Shown here piece by piece: positions 34,207-42,517 of a stretch of 64,000 nt of DNA. This DNA comes from Actinomyces sp. oral taxon 897 (GTDB lineage Bacteria > Actinomycetota > Actinomycetes > Actinomycetales > Actinomycetaceae). The number at the start of each line of letters is the position of its first letter. Within the stretch, counting starts at the first letter, position 1. Where the stretch lies: NCBI RefSeq assembly GCF_002999235.1, contig NZ_CP027236.1, positions 1 to 64,000 of the forward strand, read 5' to 3'. The notes under the pieces were generated by a model that worked only from the letters and a program-made list of their open reading frames with translations, was not told where the DNA came from and did not search any database. The position numbers and the translations under genes are program-made.

Positions 34207-34235
34207 GGACCAGGGCCCCGCGTCGGGGCCGGTCC
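34207..34235. terminator. Hairpin between convergent genes
   Basis: GGACC-A-GGGCCCCG pairs with CGGGGCC-GGTCC around a 3-base loop, with one small bulge. It sits between the FHA gene stop and the stop of the leftward membrane-protein gene, and can serve both. Confidence 0.65.
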
Positions 34236-34613
34236 TTAGTTTCGCTCCTTCTTGCCCCGGGGCTTGACCAGGTAGGCGGCGGCCACTCCCGGGCCGAGCA
34301 CCATCGCGGGGTAGCACACGATGAGCAGGACGGGAACGTCCAGGACCAGGAGGAGCAGGAGTATCTCGGAGACCGACGCCACCAGGCAGCAGATCGTCAC
34401 GTGGATGAGCGCCAGGTGGCGGTCGGGGAGCCCGTTCCGGTTGCGCAGCATGATCAGCCCGGCTGCCGCGATAAAGCCTGCTCGTACCGGCTCCGGGATA
34501 ACGAAAGCCGCCCACGAACCAACCATGACCTTCACCAAGGCCAGGAAGTACGCGCTGACAATCTGGAAAACGGTCGTCACTATAGCGGTGGTGCAAAAGT
34601 GCGGAGAGAACAT
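34236..34613 (-). CDS. Small membrane protein, four predicted helices, unknown function
   Basis: Starting at MFSPHFC (AAGAAGG ribosome site 5 bases upstream), the protein has 125 residues. About four hydrophobic segments are visible (CTTAIVTTVFQIVSAYFLA; GFIAAAGLIML; LIHVTICCLVASVSEILLL; VLLIVCYPAMVLG), and it ends in a basic KPRGKKERN tail. A Met eight codons upstream is a possible alternative start. It stands alone between the FHA gene and the RNase H gene. No family was recognised; Cys-rich helices are unusual among its neighbours. Confidence 0.65.
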   Translation of the reverse strand: MFSPHFCTTAIVTTVFQIVSAYFLALVKVMVGSWAAFVIPEPVRAGFIAAAGLIMLRNRNGLPDRHLALIHVTICCLVASVSEILLLLLVLDVPVLLIVCYPAMVLGPGVAAAYLVKPRGKKERN

Positions 34614-34885
34614 GGGACCTTCTTTCGGGATGACCACCAGGCACGGTGGGGGAGGTCCGCCTTGGTAGGGGATCGCACCAAGGGCTGTTGTACACCAGGA
34701 TAACGGCGGGAGACGGGATCGTGGGGATCATTAGCGATAACGGACCGGGGTGTGGCGCGGTCCCGGAGCCCAGCACGCAGCCCAGCATGCAGCCCCGGAG
34801 CGCCGGGCCAGTGGCACCACGTGGGTGGAGCCGCCCGGGGCGAGGGCGCAGCCTCGGCGCACCGGGAGCCAGTAGGGTGCGGGGT

Positions 34886-35593
34886 ATGACGATCACTGCT
34901 GCGGCGGACGGATCCGCCCTGGGCAACCCCGGGCCCGCCGGATGGGCCTGGTACGTGGACGACTCCTGCTGGGCCGCCGGGGGCTGGCCGGAGTCCACGA
35001 ACAACCGCGGTGAGCTCACCGCCGTCCTGGAGCTGCTGCGGGCCACGGCGTGTTCCGGCCAGGGGGAGGAGCTCCTCATCCAGTGCGACTCCCAGTACGT
35101 CATTAACTCCCTGACCAAGTGGCGTCACGGCTGGAAGAGGCGCGGCTGGCGCAAGGCCGACGGCAGGCCCGTCCTCAACGACGACCTCATGCGTGAGCTC
35201 GACGCCGCCCTCACCGGGCGGGCCGTGCGCTTTGAGTGGGTGCGCGGGCACGTGGGCCACCCCATGAACGAGGCCGCCGACTCCCGTGCCCGGGCGGCCG
35301 CCACCGCCTACCAGCAGGGTAGGGCCGTGCCCGCCGGGCCGGGGTGGACCCGGGGGCCATCGGGCACAGGGGACCAGGGCGTCGCCCCCTCTGCCTCGGG
35401 AGCCAGGACTATTGGGGCGGCCGGTCCTGCTGGTCCCGTTGGGGCCGCCGGTCCTGTCGGTCCCGTTGGGGCCGCCGGTCCTGCCGGGTCCGCCGGGGCT
35501 GACGCCGGTCAGGCTGGGGTGGCCGAGGTCGTCCCCGGTGCCACTGCCGCCCGTCGGGCCCGTCTGCGTCAGGAGGGCGGCACCCTGTTTTAA
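34886..35593 (+). CDS. rnhA: Ribonuclease HI with collagen-like C-terminal tail
   Basis: The ATG at 34886 gives 235 residues. Residues 1-~145 are RNase HI, with catalytic D8 (ADGSALGN), E43 (NRGELTAV), D68 (QCDSQYV) and D132 (EAADSRA), plus the basic handle region (WRHGWKRRGWRK). It removes RNA from RNA-DNA hybrids during replication and repair. The C-terminal ~90 residues are an unusual low-complexity tail with GAAGPAGPVG-type triplet repeats, encoded by near-identical 27-36-base DNA repeats around 35410-35500. Standard RNase HI is ~150-160 residues, so the tail is an addition that probably varies among strains. Confidence 0.9.
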   Translation: MTITAAADGSALGNPGPAGWAWYVDDSCWAAGGWPESTNNRGELTAVLELLRATACSGQGEELLIQCDSQYVINSLTKWRHGWKRRGWRKADGRPVLNDDLMRELDAALTGRAVRFEWVRGHVGHPMNEAADSRARAAATAYQQGRAVPAGPGWTRGPSGTGDQGVAPSASGARTIGAAGPAGPVGAAGPVGPVGAAGPAGSAGADAGQAGVAEVVPGATAARRARLRQEGGTLF

Positions 35594-35701
35594 GGGGGCG
35601 GGGGCGGCGGGTGTGACGTGGAACTGGATCCGCGCCGGTGGTAGGGGACTGGGCGCGGGCAGGCCGGTCCGCCCGCCAGCGGCTACCTGTCAGCAGGGCC
35701 C

Positions 35702-35778
35702 GTTCTCACGGCGAACAAGTACCGTTCTCGCGGCGAATAAGTACCGTTCTCGCGGCGAACAAGTACCGTTCTCGCGAG
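35702..35778 (+). repeat. 22-bp tandem repeat array 2 (3 units plus partial)
   Basis: Units start at 35702, 35724, 35746 and 35768 with an exact 22-base period. Each begins GTTCTC(A/G)CGGCGAA and ends AAGTACC; the last is cut after GTTCTCGCGAGG. The array lies between the convergent rnhA and response-regulator genes, whose stops are only 197 bases apart. Confidence 0.92.
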
Positions 35779-35790
35779 GGGTGGGCGCGC

Positions 35791-36459
35791 TTACCAGGCG
35801 TCACGCATGAGGATGACGAGCTGGACCCGGTCGCGCAGGCCGAGCCGGGCCAGGATGCGGGTGACGTTCTTCTTGACCGAGTCCGGAGCGATGACCAGCT
35901 GCTGGGCGATCTCGGCGTTTGTCAGCCCCTGGGCCACGAGCTCGGCCACCTCGCGCTCACGCTGGCTCAGGTGCCTCAGGCGCTGGCGCGCCGCCCGCTG
36001 GGCCGGGGTGGCCGGGGGCCGCAGCATGTGCCGGTTGAGCAGCTCGCGGGTCACCCGTGGGGTCAGGACGGCGTCCCCTGAGGCCACCGCCCGCAGCGCC
36101 TGGTGGAGGTCGGCGGTACGGGTGTCCTTGAGCAGGAAACCCGACGCCCCGGCGGACAGCGCCCCGAAGGCGAACTCGTCCTGGTCGTAGGTGGTCAGCA
36201 CCAGCGTCCTGACCACGGGGTGGCGGCGGGTGATGACCGCGGTGGCGTCGACCCCGTTGAGGACCGGCATGCGTACGTCCATGAGGACCACGTCCGGCAG
36301 CGCCTGGCGGGCCCTGGCGCGGGCCTCTAGCTGGTCGACGGCGTCCTGGCCGTTGACGGCCTGCGCGACCACACGCAGGTCCCCGGCCCGGTTGATCATG
36401 AGCGCCAGGCCCATCCGGGCGGCCTTCTGGTCGTCGACGACCATGACGGTGACGCTCAT
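35791..36459 (-). CDS. NarL/LuxR-family response regulator
   Basis: The start at MSVTVMVVDDQ gives 222 residues; its ATG overlaps the sensor kinase stop (ATGA). The receiver domain has the acidic pocket VVDD and the phospho-acceptor Asp in VLMDVRMP (~D57), then a conserved TTYDQDEF and Lys in LLKDT. The C-terminal LuxR helix-turn-helix is at ~155-215 (LSQREREVAELVAQGLTNAEIAQQLV). It should control the adjacent ABC exporter genes of the same leftward operon. Confidence 0.93.
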   Translation of the reverse strand: MSVTVMVVDDQKAARMGLALMINRAGDLRVVAQAVNGQDAVDQLEARARARQALPDVVLMDVRMPVLNGVDATAVITRRHPVVRTLVLTTYDQDEFAFGALSAGASGFLLKDTRTADLHQALRAVASGDAVLTPRVTRELLNRHMLRPPATPAQRAARQRLRHLSQREREVAELVAQGLTNAEIAQQLVIAPDSVKKNVTRILARLGLRDRVQLVILMRDAW

Positions 36460-38135
36460 ACGTCCTCCTGGTGGCTGACCGGGGCGGGGCCGGTGCGTGC
36501 CGGTGGCCGCGCCCTCCAGCGGGGGATGAGCGGCTGCGGTGGGCCAGGCAGGTGCCCGTGGACCGACCGCGTCTCCCATCGGGGGACGACCGCCTGCAGC
36601 CTCCAGCCGTCCGGTACGGGCCCGGCGCTCAGGGTACCCCCGTGCTCGGCGACGAGGGCGCGCAGGTGCGCCAGGCCGTGCCCGGTGCCGGTGGCCGCCG
36701 CAGGGGCTCCCGGTCCTGTACCCTGCCCGACGCCTGACGCCGGTTCGCGGGGGAGGCCCACCCCCGGTCCCTGGGGGGCCGGGGTGAGCCACCTGGTGCC
36801 CTCGCCCGCCCTCGCACCGTCCTGCGCCCCGGGTGCGGCCGGGTGAGCACGGGCCGTACCGTCCTCGTCCCCTGTCCCCTTCCCATCTAGCACGTCCGCC
36901 CCCGGAGCGCCTCCGGCCGGGCAGCCGTCGTCGGACACGGTGAGCACGGTGGCCTGCGGGCCGTGGTCCAGGGCCAGGACCACCCTGGTGGCGCCGGTGG
37001 CGTGACGCATGACATTGGTCAGGGCCTCGCGTGAGAGCGTGAAGACGAGCCCGCCGAGCCCGGGGTCCTCCGGACGCCGTCCGGTCTCGGCCAGGAGGAC
37101 GCTCAGGCCGGTGCCGCGCACGGTGGTCAGCAGGGTGTCTATCCGCCCCCACCCGCGCGGGTCGGCGACCTCCTCACCGGGTGCCTCCTCCCGGGCGGTG
37201 GGGGCGGGCATCCCACCGCCGAGGCCGGGCCCCGCTTTGTGCGGCACCCCGCCACCGGGTACTCCTCCACCAGCCCGCCCCCACCGGCCTGCCCCGGGGG
37301 CGGGCTGGCGGGGGACGCCGTCGGGCGCTCCGCCACCGCCGTCGCACCCCGGGGGCGGTGCCAGGGAGGCGACCGCACTGCGGGTGTCTGCCAGGCCCTC
37401 ACGGGCCAGTGAGTTGATCATGTCGACGGCCTCGTTGACCATGGCGTCGTCGCTGGCGTCACGCAGCCCCTCGGACAGGGCGATAATCGCGGTGAGCGCG
37501 TGCCCCACCGAGTCGTGGAGCTCGCCGGCCACGCGCGCCTGGCGGCGGGCGGTGTCGCGCTGGGCGGCCAGGCGGTGCCCGGCGGCCTGGGCGGCCAGGC
37601 GGGCGTCGGACAGCTCTAGGGCCCGTCGGCGGGAGCGCAGGAGCAGGGCCACTGCGGCCACCACCACCAGGATGAGGCACTTGGAGAGGATCCTCGTCTG
37701 GAGGAGCGGCAGGTCGGAGTCAACCAGGGGGTCGGGCCCGCAGGCGCCGAGCACGGCGAGCCCGAGCCCGACCACCCGCTGGAGCGTGCCTGACAGGGAG
37801 ACCAGGGCGTACACCGAGACCAGGAGCGGGGCGAACATGCCGGCCTGCAGGCCCGGCGGACCCGTGACCGCCATGGCGACGGAGGTCAGGGCCGTCACGG
37901 CCAGCGGCCACCGACGTCGTGCCACCAGGCTGAGGACAATGAGCACGTTGACCGCCACCCACAGGCCGGTACCACCTGGTAGGGAGGGCTGGAGGAACCG
38001 CAGCCGCAGCCAGATGACCAGCTGGTAGAGGCCCACCGCACCCGCTCCGATCAACAGGCCGTCAGTGGAGGTGTGCCAGGCGGCACTGACCTGGTCGAAG
38101 AAGGTGCGGTGGGCCGACGGCGGGTCAGCCGTCAC
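36456..38135 (-). CDS. Sensor histidine kinase (HisKA_3) with enlarged ATPase-domain insert
   Basis: The 559-residue protein has about six N-terminal membrane helices. A dimerisation domain follows with the phospho-acceptor His in AGELHDSVGH, and then an HATPase domain. The N box is EALTNVMRHA and the G boxes are SDDGCPAGG and GTGHGLAHLRAL. A Pro/Gly-rich ~85-residue insertion separates the two G boxes, and a second Gly/Pro-rich stretch lies between the His domain and the N box, both low-complexity. The gene starts with GTG overlapping the upstream permease stop (GTGA). It pairs with the regulator at 35791 and probably senses a cell-envelope signal linked to the ABC exporter. Confidence 0.9.
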   Translation of the reverse strand: MTADPPSAHRTFFDQVSAAWHTSTDGLLIGAGAVGLYQLVIWLRLRFLQPSLPGGTGLWVAVNVLIVLSLVARRRWPLAVTALTSVAMAVTGPPGLQAGMFAPLLVSVYALVSLSGTLQRVVGLGLAVLGACGPDPLVDSDLPLLQTRILSKCLILVVVAAVALLLRSRRRALELSDARLAAQAAGHRLAAQRDTARRQARVAGELHDSVGHALTAIIALSEGLRDASDDAMVNEAVDMINSLAREGLADTRSAVASLAPPPGCDGGGGAPDGVPRQPAPGAGRWGRAGGGVPGGGVPHKAGPGLGGGMPAPTAREEAPGEEVADPRGWGRIDTLLTTVRGTGLSVLLAETGRRPEDPGLGGLVFTLSREALTNVMRHATGATRVVLALDHGPQATVLTVSDDGCPAGGAPGADVLDGKGTGDEDGTARAHPAAPGAQDGARAGEGTRWLTPAPQGPGVGLPREPASGVGQGTGPGAPAAATGTGHGLAHLRALVAEHGGTLSAGPVPDGWRLQAVVPRWETRSVHGHLPGPPQPLIPRWRARPPARTGPAPVSHQEDV

Positions 38136-38965
38136 GACCTGCGCCTGACGCCGGCGCGCAGGGCCAGGGCCAGGATCCCCACCCAGGCCAGGCAGACGAC
38201 GCTGGCGGTGAGCACGGAGCCCGGGGAGGCGATGTCACGGGGGGAGTAGCTGGAGCAGGCCAGGGTCAGCAGCCCCATCGGGTCGATGGCGGCCAGGGCG
38301 GGTGCGGCCAGGCTCAGCGCCAGGCCGGTGACGGTGATGAGGAACACCGTGGTCATCATAGCGGCGAAGGACTCCAGGACCACGCCCAGCCACATGACCA
38401 GGACCTCGATAGCCCACACCGCCAGGGTGACCGGCACGACCCGGGGCAGGTAGCGGGCCAGGTCGGCGGCGTCGAAACCCAGGAGCAGGCCCGTTGCCGT
38501 GATCTCACCGACCAGGATGAGGGCGGTGAACAGGGCTGCCTGGAGGGCGTGGAGCAGCTTGCCGACCACCATGACGCCCTCCAGACGGTTGGCGGCCATC
38601 CGCTGCCAGTTGCGCCCCGCGTGCTCCCCGGAGGCCGCCTGGGCGGTGAAGGCGGCCACGGCCAGGGGCAGGAACAGCATGGACAGCATGAGCGTGGACT
38701 GGGCCCACACGACCTCCCAGGTCGCCTCCTGGGCCTCGAACGCGTCCTGGTAGTCGCGGTACTGCATGTAGCCTATGAGCGCTCCCAGTGAGCACAGGAC
38801 AACGGTAAGTGGCCAGTACCACCTGTTAGGTGCCTTACGCCTCTCCCAGTACCAGGCGGCACGTACGGAGGGCCTTCGGGCCGCGGCGGGGCCGCCTGGG
38901 CGGGGTGCGGGCCCTGCGGCGCTCCTGGCGGTGGGGTACGCGGTAGTCGAGGTGACGGCGCTCAT
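38132..38965 (-). CDS. ABC-2 type permease, LanG/LanE-like
   Basis: The 277-residue integral membrane protein has six predicted helices after a ~50-residue Ala/Arg/Pro-rich N-terminus. Its size and its position after an ABC ATPase and a first ~260-residue permease match the LanFEG class of peptide-resistance exporters (two permeases of ~250 residues). It overlaps both the preceding permease (ATGA) and the following kinase (GTGA). Likely role: with its partners, removal of a lantibiotic-like or membrane-active peptide; substrate unknown. Confidence 0.82.
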   Translation of the reverse strand: MSAVTSTTAYPTARSAAGPAPRPGGPAAARRPSVRAAWYWERRKAPNRWYWPLTVVLCSLGALIGYMQYRDYQDAFEAQEATWEVVWAQSTLMLSMLFLPLAVAAFTAQAASGEHAGRNWQRMAANRLEGVMVVGKLLHALQAALFTALILVGEITATGLLLGFDAADLARYLPRVVPVTLAVWAIEVLVMWLGVVLESFAAMMTTVFLITVTGLALSLAAPALAAIDPMGLLTLACSSYSPRDIASPGSVLTASVVCLAWVGILALALRAGVRRRS

Positions 38966-39738
38966 CGGCGGTTCTCCTTGCGGGCGACGGCGAGGTAGGC
39001 GACGGCGGTCCAGGCAGCGGCGGCGAGCAGCGCCAGGGAGGCGGTCAGCCAGGGGTGGGGGGACATGGCCATGTCCCCGGTCAGGGGGAACGTGGTCTGG
39101 GAGGCCAGGGTGTCAACAGGGTCTGCCGCGGCGCCCAGCCCCCAGGGCGTGAACCAGCCCAGGTACCCCAGGTGCAGGTAGGGCAGGGCGGAGCAGGTCA
39201 GCCCGCCTAGGCAGGCGGCCACCACTCCCACCGCCTGCCTGCTCACGCAGGTGGACAGGGCGATCTGCGTGGCCGGGACGGCGATAGCCGAGCCCAGCAG
39301 GAGGAGGACGATCGGCCCCAGGGAGGCGTGGTAGGACGGTGTCACCGACAGGCCCATGACCGAGGCGTTCACGACGGCGAACCCGATGACGGCCCCCTCC
39401 GCCAGCACCACGGTCAGGCCGACCACCACCAGCTTGCCCCAGAACCGGGTGGTGGCGTGCTGCCCCAGGGCGGTCATCATCTGCCCCATCCGCGCCTCGG
39501 TGTCCACCGTCACCAGGCGTGAGGCCAGGATGGCCACCACGACGGGCCCGAACAGGGTAATGAGCTGGAACGCCTCGTGGAGGTTCATGACGGCGACCTT
39601 GGCGGAGTCGGGCCCCCTGCCGGCCCTGGTGGCCGCCAGCCCCGAGGACCACAGGACCAGGAGCACGCTGGCGCCCGCGGCCATGAGCCAGTAGTGCTTG
39701 CGCCGGATCTTGCGCACCTCCAGGAGCAGCGTGCTCAT
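38962..39738 (-). CDS. ABC-2 type permease, LanE-like
   Basis: Starting at MSTLLLEVRKIRRKHY, this is a 258-residue protein with six predicted membrane helices. The N-terminal 'EVRKIRRKHYWL' followed at once by a helix is typical of ABC-2 permeases of antibiotic- and lantibiotic-exporting systems. The ATG overlaps the ATPase stop, and its own stop overlaps the next permease. The open frame upstream of 39738 lies within the ATPase gene and is not real. Confidence 0.85.
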   Translation of the reverse strand: MSTLLLEVRKIRRKHYWLMAAGASVLLVLWSSGLAATRAGRGPDSAKVAVMNLHEAFQLITLFGPVVVAILASRLVTVDTEARMGQMMTALGQHATTRFWGKLVVVGLTVVLAEGAVIGFAVVNASVMGLSVTPSYHASLGPIVLLLLGSAIAVPATQIALSTCVSRQAVGVVAACLGGLTCSALPYLHLGYLGWFTPWGLGAAADPVDTLASQTTFPLTGDMAMSPHPWLTASLALLAAAAWTAVAYLAVARKENRR

Positions 39739-40883
39739 CGTGCCCTCCCTCCGACACCCGGGACGGTGCGGGCGTGAGCCGCGTGGGTGGGCTCGGTGAG
39801 CTCCAGGAAGGCCTGCTCCAGGGTCCTGCGCACGGTCTGGACCCGGTAGACGGTGGTGCCGCTGGTGACGATGCAGGTGATCAGGTGGCCCACGACGTCG
39901 TCGGGCAGCATGGGGGTGCGCACGACGCCATGGGCCACCTGGTGCCGGATGCCCTGGGAGGCCAGCAGGGCGTGGACGGCGTCGGGGTCGGAGACGGTGA
40001 TGTCGATGACGCCCTCCTCCTGGAGCCCGGACAGCGGACCCTGGTAGCACAGGCGCCCGGCGCAGATAATGCCGACCGTGTCCGCCATCTGCTCGATCTC
40101 GGACAGGATGTGGGAGGAGACGATGACGGTCACCCCCTCCTGGCGGGCCAGGTCCATGACGAGGTGGCGGATCTCGGCCACCCCGGCGGGGTCCAGGCCG
40201 TTGGTCGGCTCGTCAAGGAGCATGAGCGGGGGGTCGGCCAGGAGCGCCATGGCCAGGCCCAGGCGCTGCTTCATGCCCAGGGAGTACTGCCTGACGAGCT
40301 TGGAGCCCTGGTCGGCCAGGTCCACCGTGGCCAGGGCGTGGCCCACCCGTGAGGCGGGCAGGGACAGGTAGGAGGCGACCATGGCCAGGTTCTCCCTGCC
40401 CGTCAGGCTGGGGTAGTAGGAGGGGCCCTCAATGAGGGAGCCGATGGTCCCTGGTGCCAGCGGGGTGCGCGGGCCCACCGGGTGGCCTAGGACGCTCATG
40501 GTCCCCGAGGTCGGCCGGGTCAGTCCCAGCAGCAGCTTCATGGTGGTGGACTTGCCGGCGCCGTTGGGCCCCAGGAAGCCGTAGATCCCACCGGCGGGGA
40601 CCCTCAGGCTCACGGCGTCCACGGCGTTGACGCCGTTGTAGGTCTTGGTCAGCGCGTCGGTGGCCACCACCAGGTCGTCCACCGGGGCTGGGGAGGCGCC
40701 GGGTGCTGGGAAGGTGCCGGGTACTGGGAAGACGCTGGGTGCTGGGGAGGCGCCGCGGCTCCGGGCTGGGGCGGGGCCGCCGACCGCACCGGTCGGCCGG
40801 ATCCAGGTCGGCGGTGCGGACGGGGCGGGCCTGGACGGCGGGGCTTGTCGGTTAGCTGGTGAGGTGGTCAGTGTGATGCCCAT
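39735..40883 (-). CDS. ABC transporter ATP-binding protein, LanF/BcrA-like
   Basis: The 382-residue protein has Walker A GPNGAGKST, signature YSLGMKQRLGLA, Walker B LMLLDEPTNGLDPAG and the switch His in IVSSHILSE. It also has ~70 extra N-terminal residues of Pro/Ala-rich sequence with repeated APG(T/A)FPAPG units. The ATG at 40883 was preferred to a TTG 12 bases upstream. The nucleotide-binding domain, and the two small permeases and two-component system behind it, resemble bacitracin/lantibiotic resistance exporters. The N-terminal extension is unlike family members and may be a later start: the conserved region begins near codon 75. Confidence 0.88.
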   Translation of the reverse strand: MGITLTTSPANRQAPPSRPAPSAPPTWIRPTGAVGGPAPARSRGASPAPSVFPVPGTFPAPGASPAPVDDLVVATDALTKTYNGVNAVDAVSLRVPAGGIYGFLGPNGAGKSTTMKLLLGLTRPTSGTMSVLGHPVGPRTPLAPGTIGSLIEGPSYYPSLTGRENLAMVASYLSLPASRVGHALATVDLADQGSKLVRQYSLGMKQRLGLAMALLADPPLMLLDEPTNGLDPAGVAEIRHLVMDLARQEGVTVIVSSHILSEIEQMADTVGIICAGRLCYQGPLSGLQEEGVIDITVSDPDAVHALLASQGIRHQVAHGVVRTPMLPDDVVGHLITCIVTSGTTVYRVQTVRRTLEQAFLELTEPTHAAHARTVPGVGGRAR

Positions 40884-40930
40884 GTCCCTATGCAAGCCCC
40901 CGGGTGGTGGCGCCCGCGCCCCCGTGGCCC

Positions 40931-40985
40931 GGTCTGTCCCCCGTGGGGGACAGACCCGGCCGCTCCTGTCACCCGTGGGTGACAG
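40931..40985 (-). terminator. Two tandem perfect hairpins after ackA
   Basis: Stem 1 is a 12-bp perfect inverted repeat (40931-40942 with 40945-40956). Stem 2 is a 9-bp perfect inverted repeat (40966-40974 with 40977-40985). Each has a 2-base GT loop centre. They start 10 bases beyond the ackA stop and lie before the ABC ATPase gene, so they should stop leftward ackA transcription from entering the exporter operon. Confidence 0.8.
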
Positions 40986-40994
40986 CCCGGTGGC

Positions 40995-42179
40995 TCAGAC
41001 GAGGGTCATGGCCTGGCGGGCGATCTCCAGCTCCTCGTTGGTCGGGTAGACCGTCACCACGATCGAGGACTCGGGCGTGGAGATGGTGCTGGGCCCCTCC
41101 ACGCGGGTGGCGTTGCGCTCCTCGTCGATCCGCACCCCCAGGTAGGCCAGGCGGTGGCACAGCTCGGCGCGCACCCGTGCGTCGTTCTCCCCGATTCCGG
41201 CGGTGAAGGTCAGCGCGTCCAGGCCCCCCATGACCGCGGTGTAGGCGCCCACGTACTTGACCAGGCGGTGGACGTAGACGTCGATGGCGTCGCGGGCGTC
41301 CTGGTCCCCGGCGTCAATGAGCTTCCACACCTCGCGCATGTCCTGCTGGCCGGTCAGGCCCTTCATACCGGACTCCCGGTTGAACAGGTGGTCGATCTCG
41401 TCAATGGACATGCCGGCCACGCGCACCAGGTGGAACACGGCCGCGGGGTCGATGTCCCCGGTGCGCCCGCCCATGACCAGGCCCTCCAGGGGGGTCAGGC
41501 CCATGGAGGTCTCCACGGCGTGACCGTCCACGACGGCGGACACCGAGGCTCCGTTGCCCAGGTGCAGCACGATCTGCTTGAGGTCCTCGCGCCCCAGACG
41601 CCGGGCGATCTCCTTGGAGACGAACTGGTGGGAGGTGCCGTGCGCGCCGTAGCGGCGGATGGAGTAGCGGTCCGCCACCTCACGGTTGAGGCCGTAGCGG
41701 GCCGCCTCCTCGGGCAGGTCCTGGAAGAAGGCCGTGTCGAAGACGGCCACCTGCGGCAGGTCGGGCATGAGCCTGCGGGCCACCGCGATGCCCTTGAGGT
41801 GGGCGGGGTTGTGCAGCGGCCCCAGGGGCACCAGCTGCTCAATGAGCTCCACCACCGAGTCGTCAATGAGGGCCGGGCCCGAGAAGTGGCTCCCGCCCTG
41901 GACCACCCGGTGGCCCACCGCCACCACGTTGGCCTCCTTGAGGCTGGGGCCCTCCTGGTCGAACAGCCGCAGGACCTCGGCCAGGCCGAAGCCGTGGTCG
42001 GGCACGGGCTCGTCAATGACGGTCCTGGCCCCGTCGTGCTTGTGGATGATGGCGCCCACGGCGTCGCCAATACGCTCCACCAGCCCCGAGGCCAGGGAGT
42101 CCCCGGAGTCGGGGTCAATGAGCTGGTACTTAATGGAGGAGGATCCGGAGTTAATGACGAGGACGGTCCGGGTGGACAT
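40995..42179 (-). CDS. ackA: Acetate kinase
   Basis: The 394-residue protein starts MSTRTVLVINSGSSSIKYQL, the conserved acetate-kinase N-terminus; the length is standard. ASKHA phosphate-binding motifs (VFDTAFFQ, HLGNGASV, FTAGIGEND) are present. It converts acetyl phosphate and ADP to acetate and ATP. It lies downstream of pta on the same strand, separated by 338 bases, and is followed by tandem hairpins. A fermentative lifestyle fits. The frame upstream of 42179 is open but not coding. Confidence 0.96.
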   Translation of the reverse strand: MSTRTVLVINSGSSSIKYQLIDPDSGDSLASGLVERIGDAVGAIIHKHDGARTVIDEPVPDHGFGLAEVLRLFDQEGPSLKEANVVAVGHRVVQGGSHFSGPALIDDSVVELIEQLVPLGPLHNPAHLKGIAVARRLMPDLPQVAVFDTAFFQDLPEEAARYGLNREVADRYSIRRYGAHGTSHQFVSKEIARRLGREDLKQIVLHLGNGASVSAVVDGHAVETSMGLTPLEGLVMGGRTGDIDPAAVFHLVRVAGMSIDEIDHLFNRESGMKGLTGQQDMREVWKLIDAGDQDARDAIDVYVHRLVKYVGAYTAVMGGLDALTFTAGIGENDARVRAELCHRLAYLGVRIDEERNATRVEGPSTISTPESSIVVTVYPTNEELEIARQAMTLV

Positions 42180-42517
42180 GCAAGGGCCTTTCGTGGCTTG
42201 AACGGTGTCTTGGAGGAGCGGACCCCGGGCGGGCCGGGCGCCCGGAGGGCGACCAGCACGGGGTTCGTGCCGAGGGGACGGGCCGGGCGCCCGGGAGGGC
42301 GGTGGCGCGACGTCCCAGTCGGGTGCCCCGGGCGTCCCGGGTGGGAGCCCCGGGGCTGCTTGGTGGTGTCCCGGTTCTGGACGCCCCGGGGCCAACTTCT
42401 GCGGCGCCGAGCCGAGCCGGACAGAAAGCCCGGTCCCGGGCGCCCGGGAGCCAGCGGGTGGCGGTGCGGGAACCGGCGGGTGCCCGCTGGCCAGCTGGGT
42501 GCCCCGGGGCCGGGGTC
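42180..42517. other. Gap between pta and ackA with GC-rich palindromes
   Basis: No gene is seen in these 338 bases. CCGGGCGCCCGG-type palindromes recur (near 42232, 42288 and 42436), which could form stacked hairpins and separate the two leftward genes transcriptionally. It is unusual that pta and ackA are this far apart. Confidence 0.5.

Noticed and set aside
35702..35778. LexA (SOS) boxes in the 22-bp repeats
   Set aside because: GAAC and GTTC half-sites are separated by 7 bases, whereas actinobacterial LexA sites have 4, and nearby genes are not typical SOS genes.
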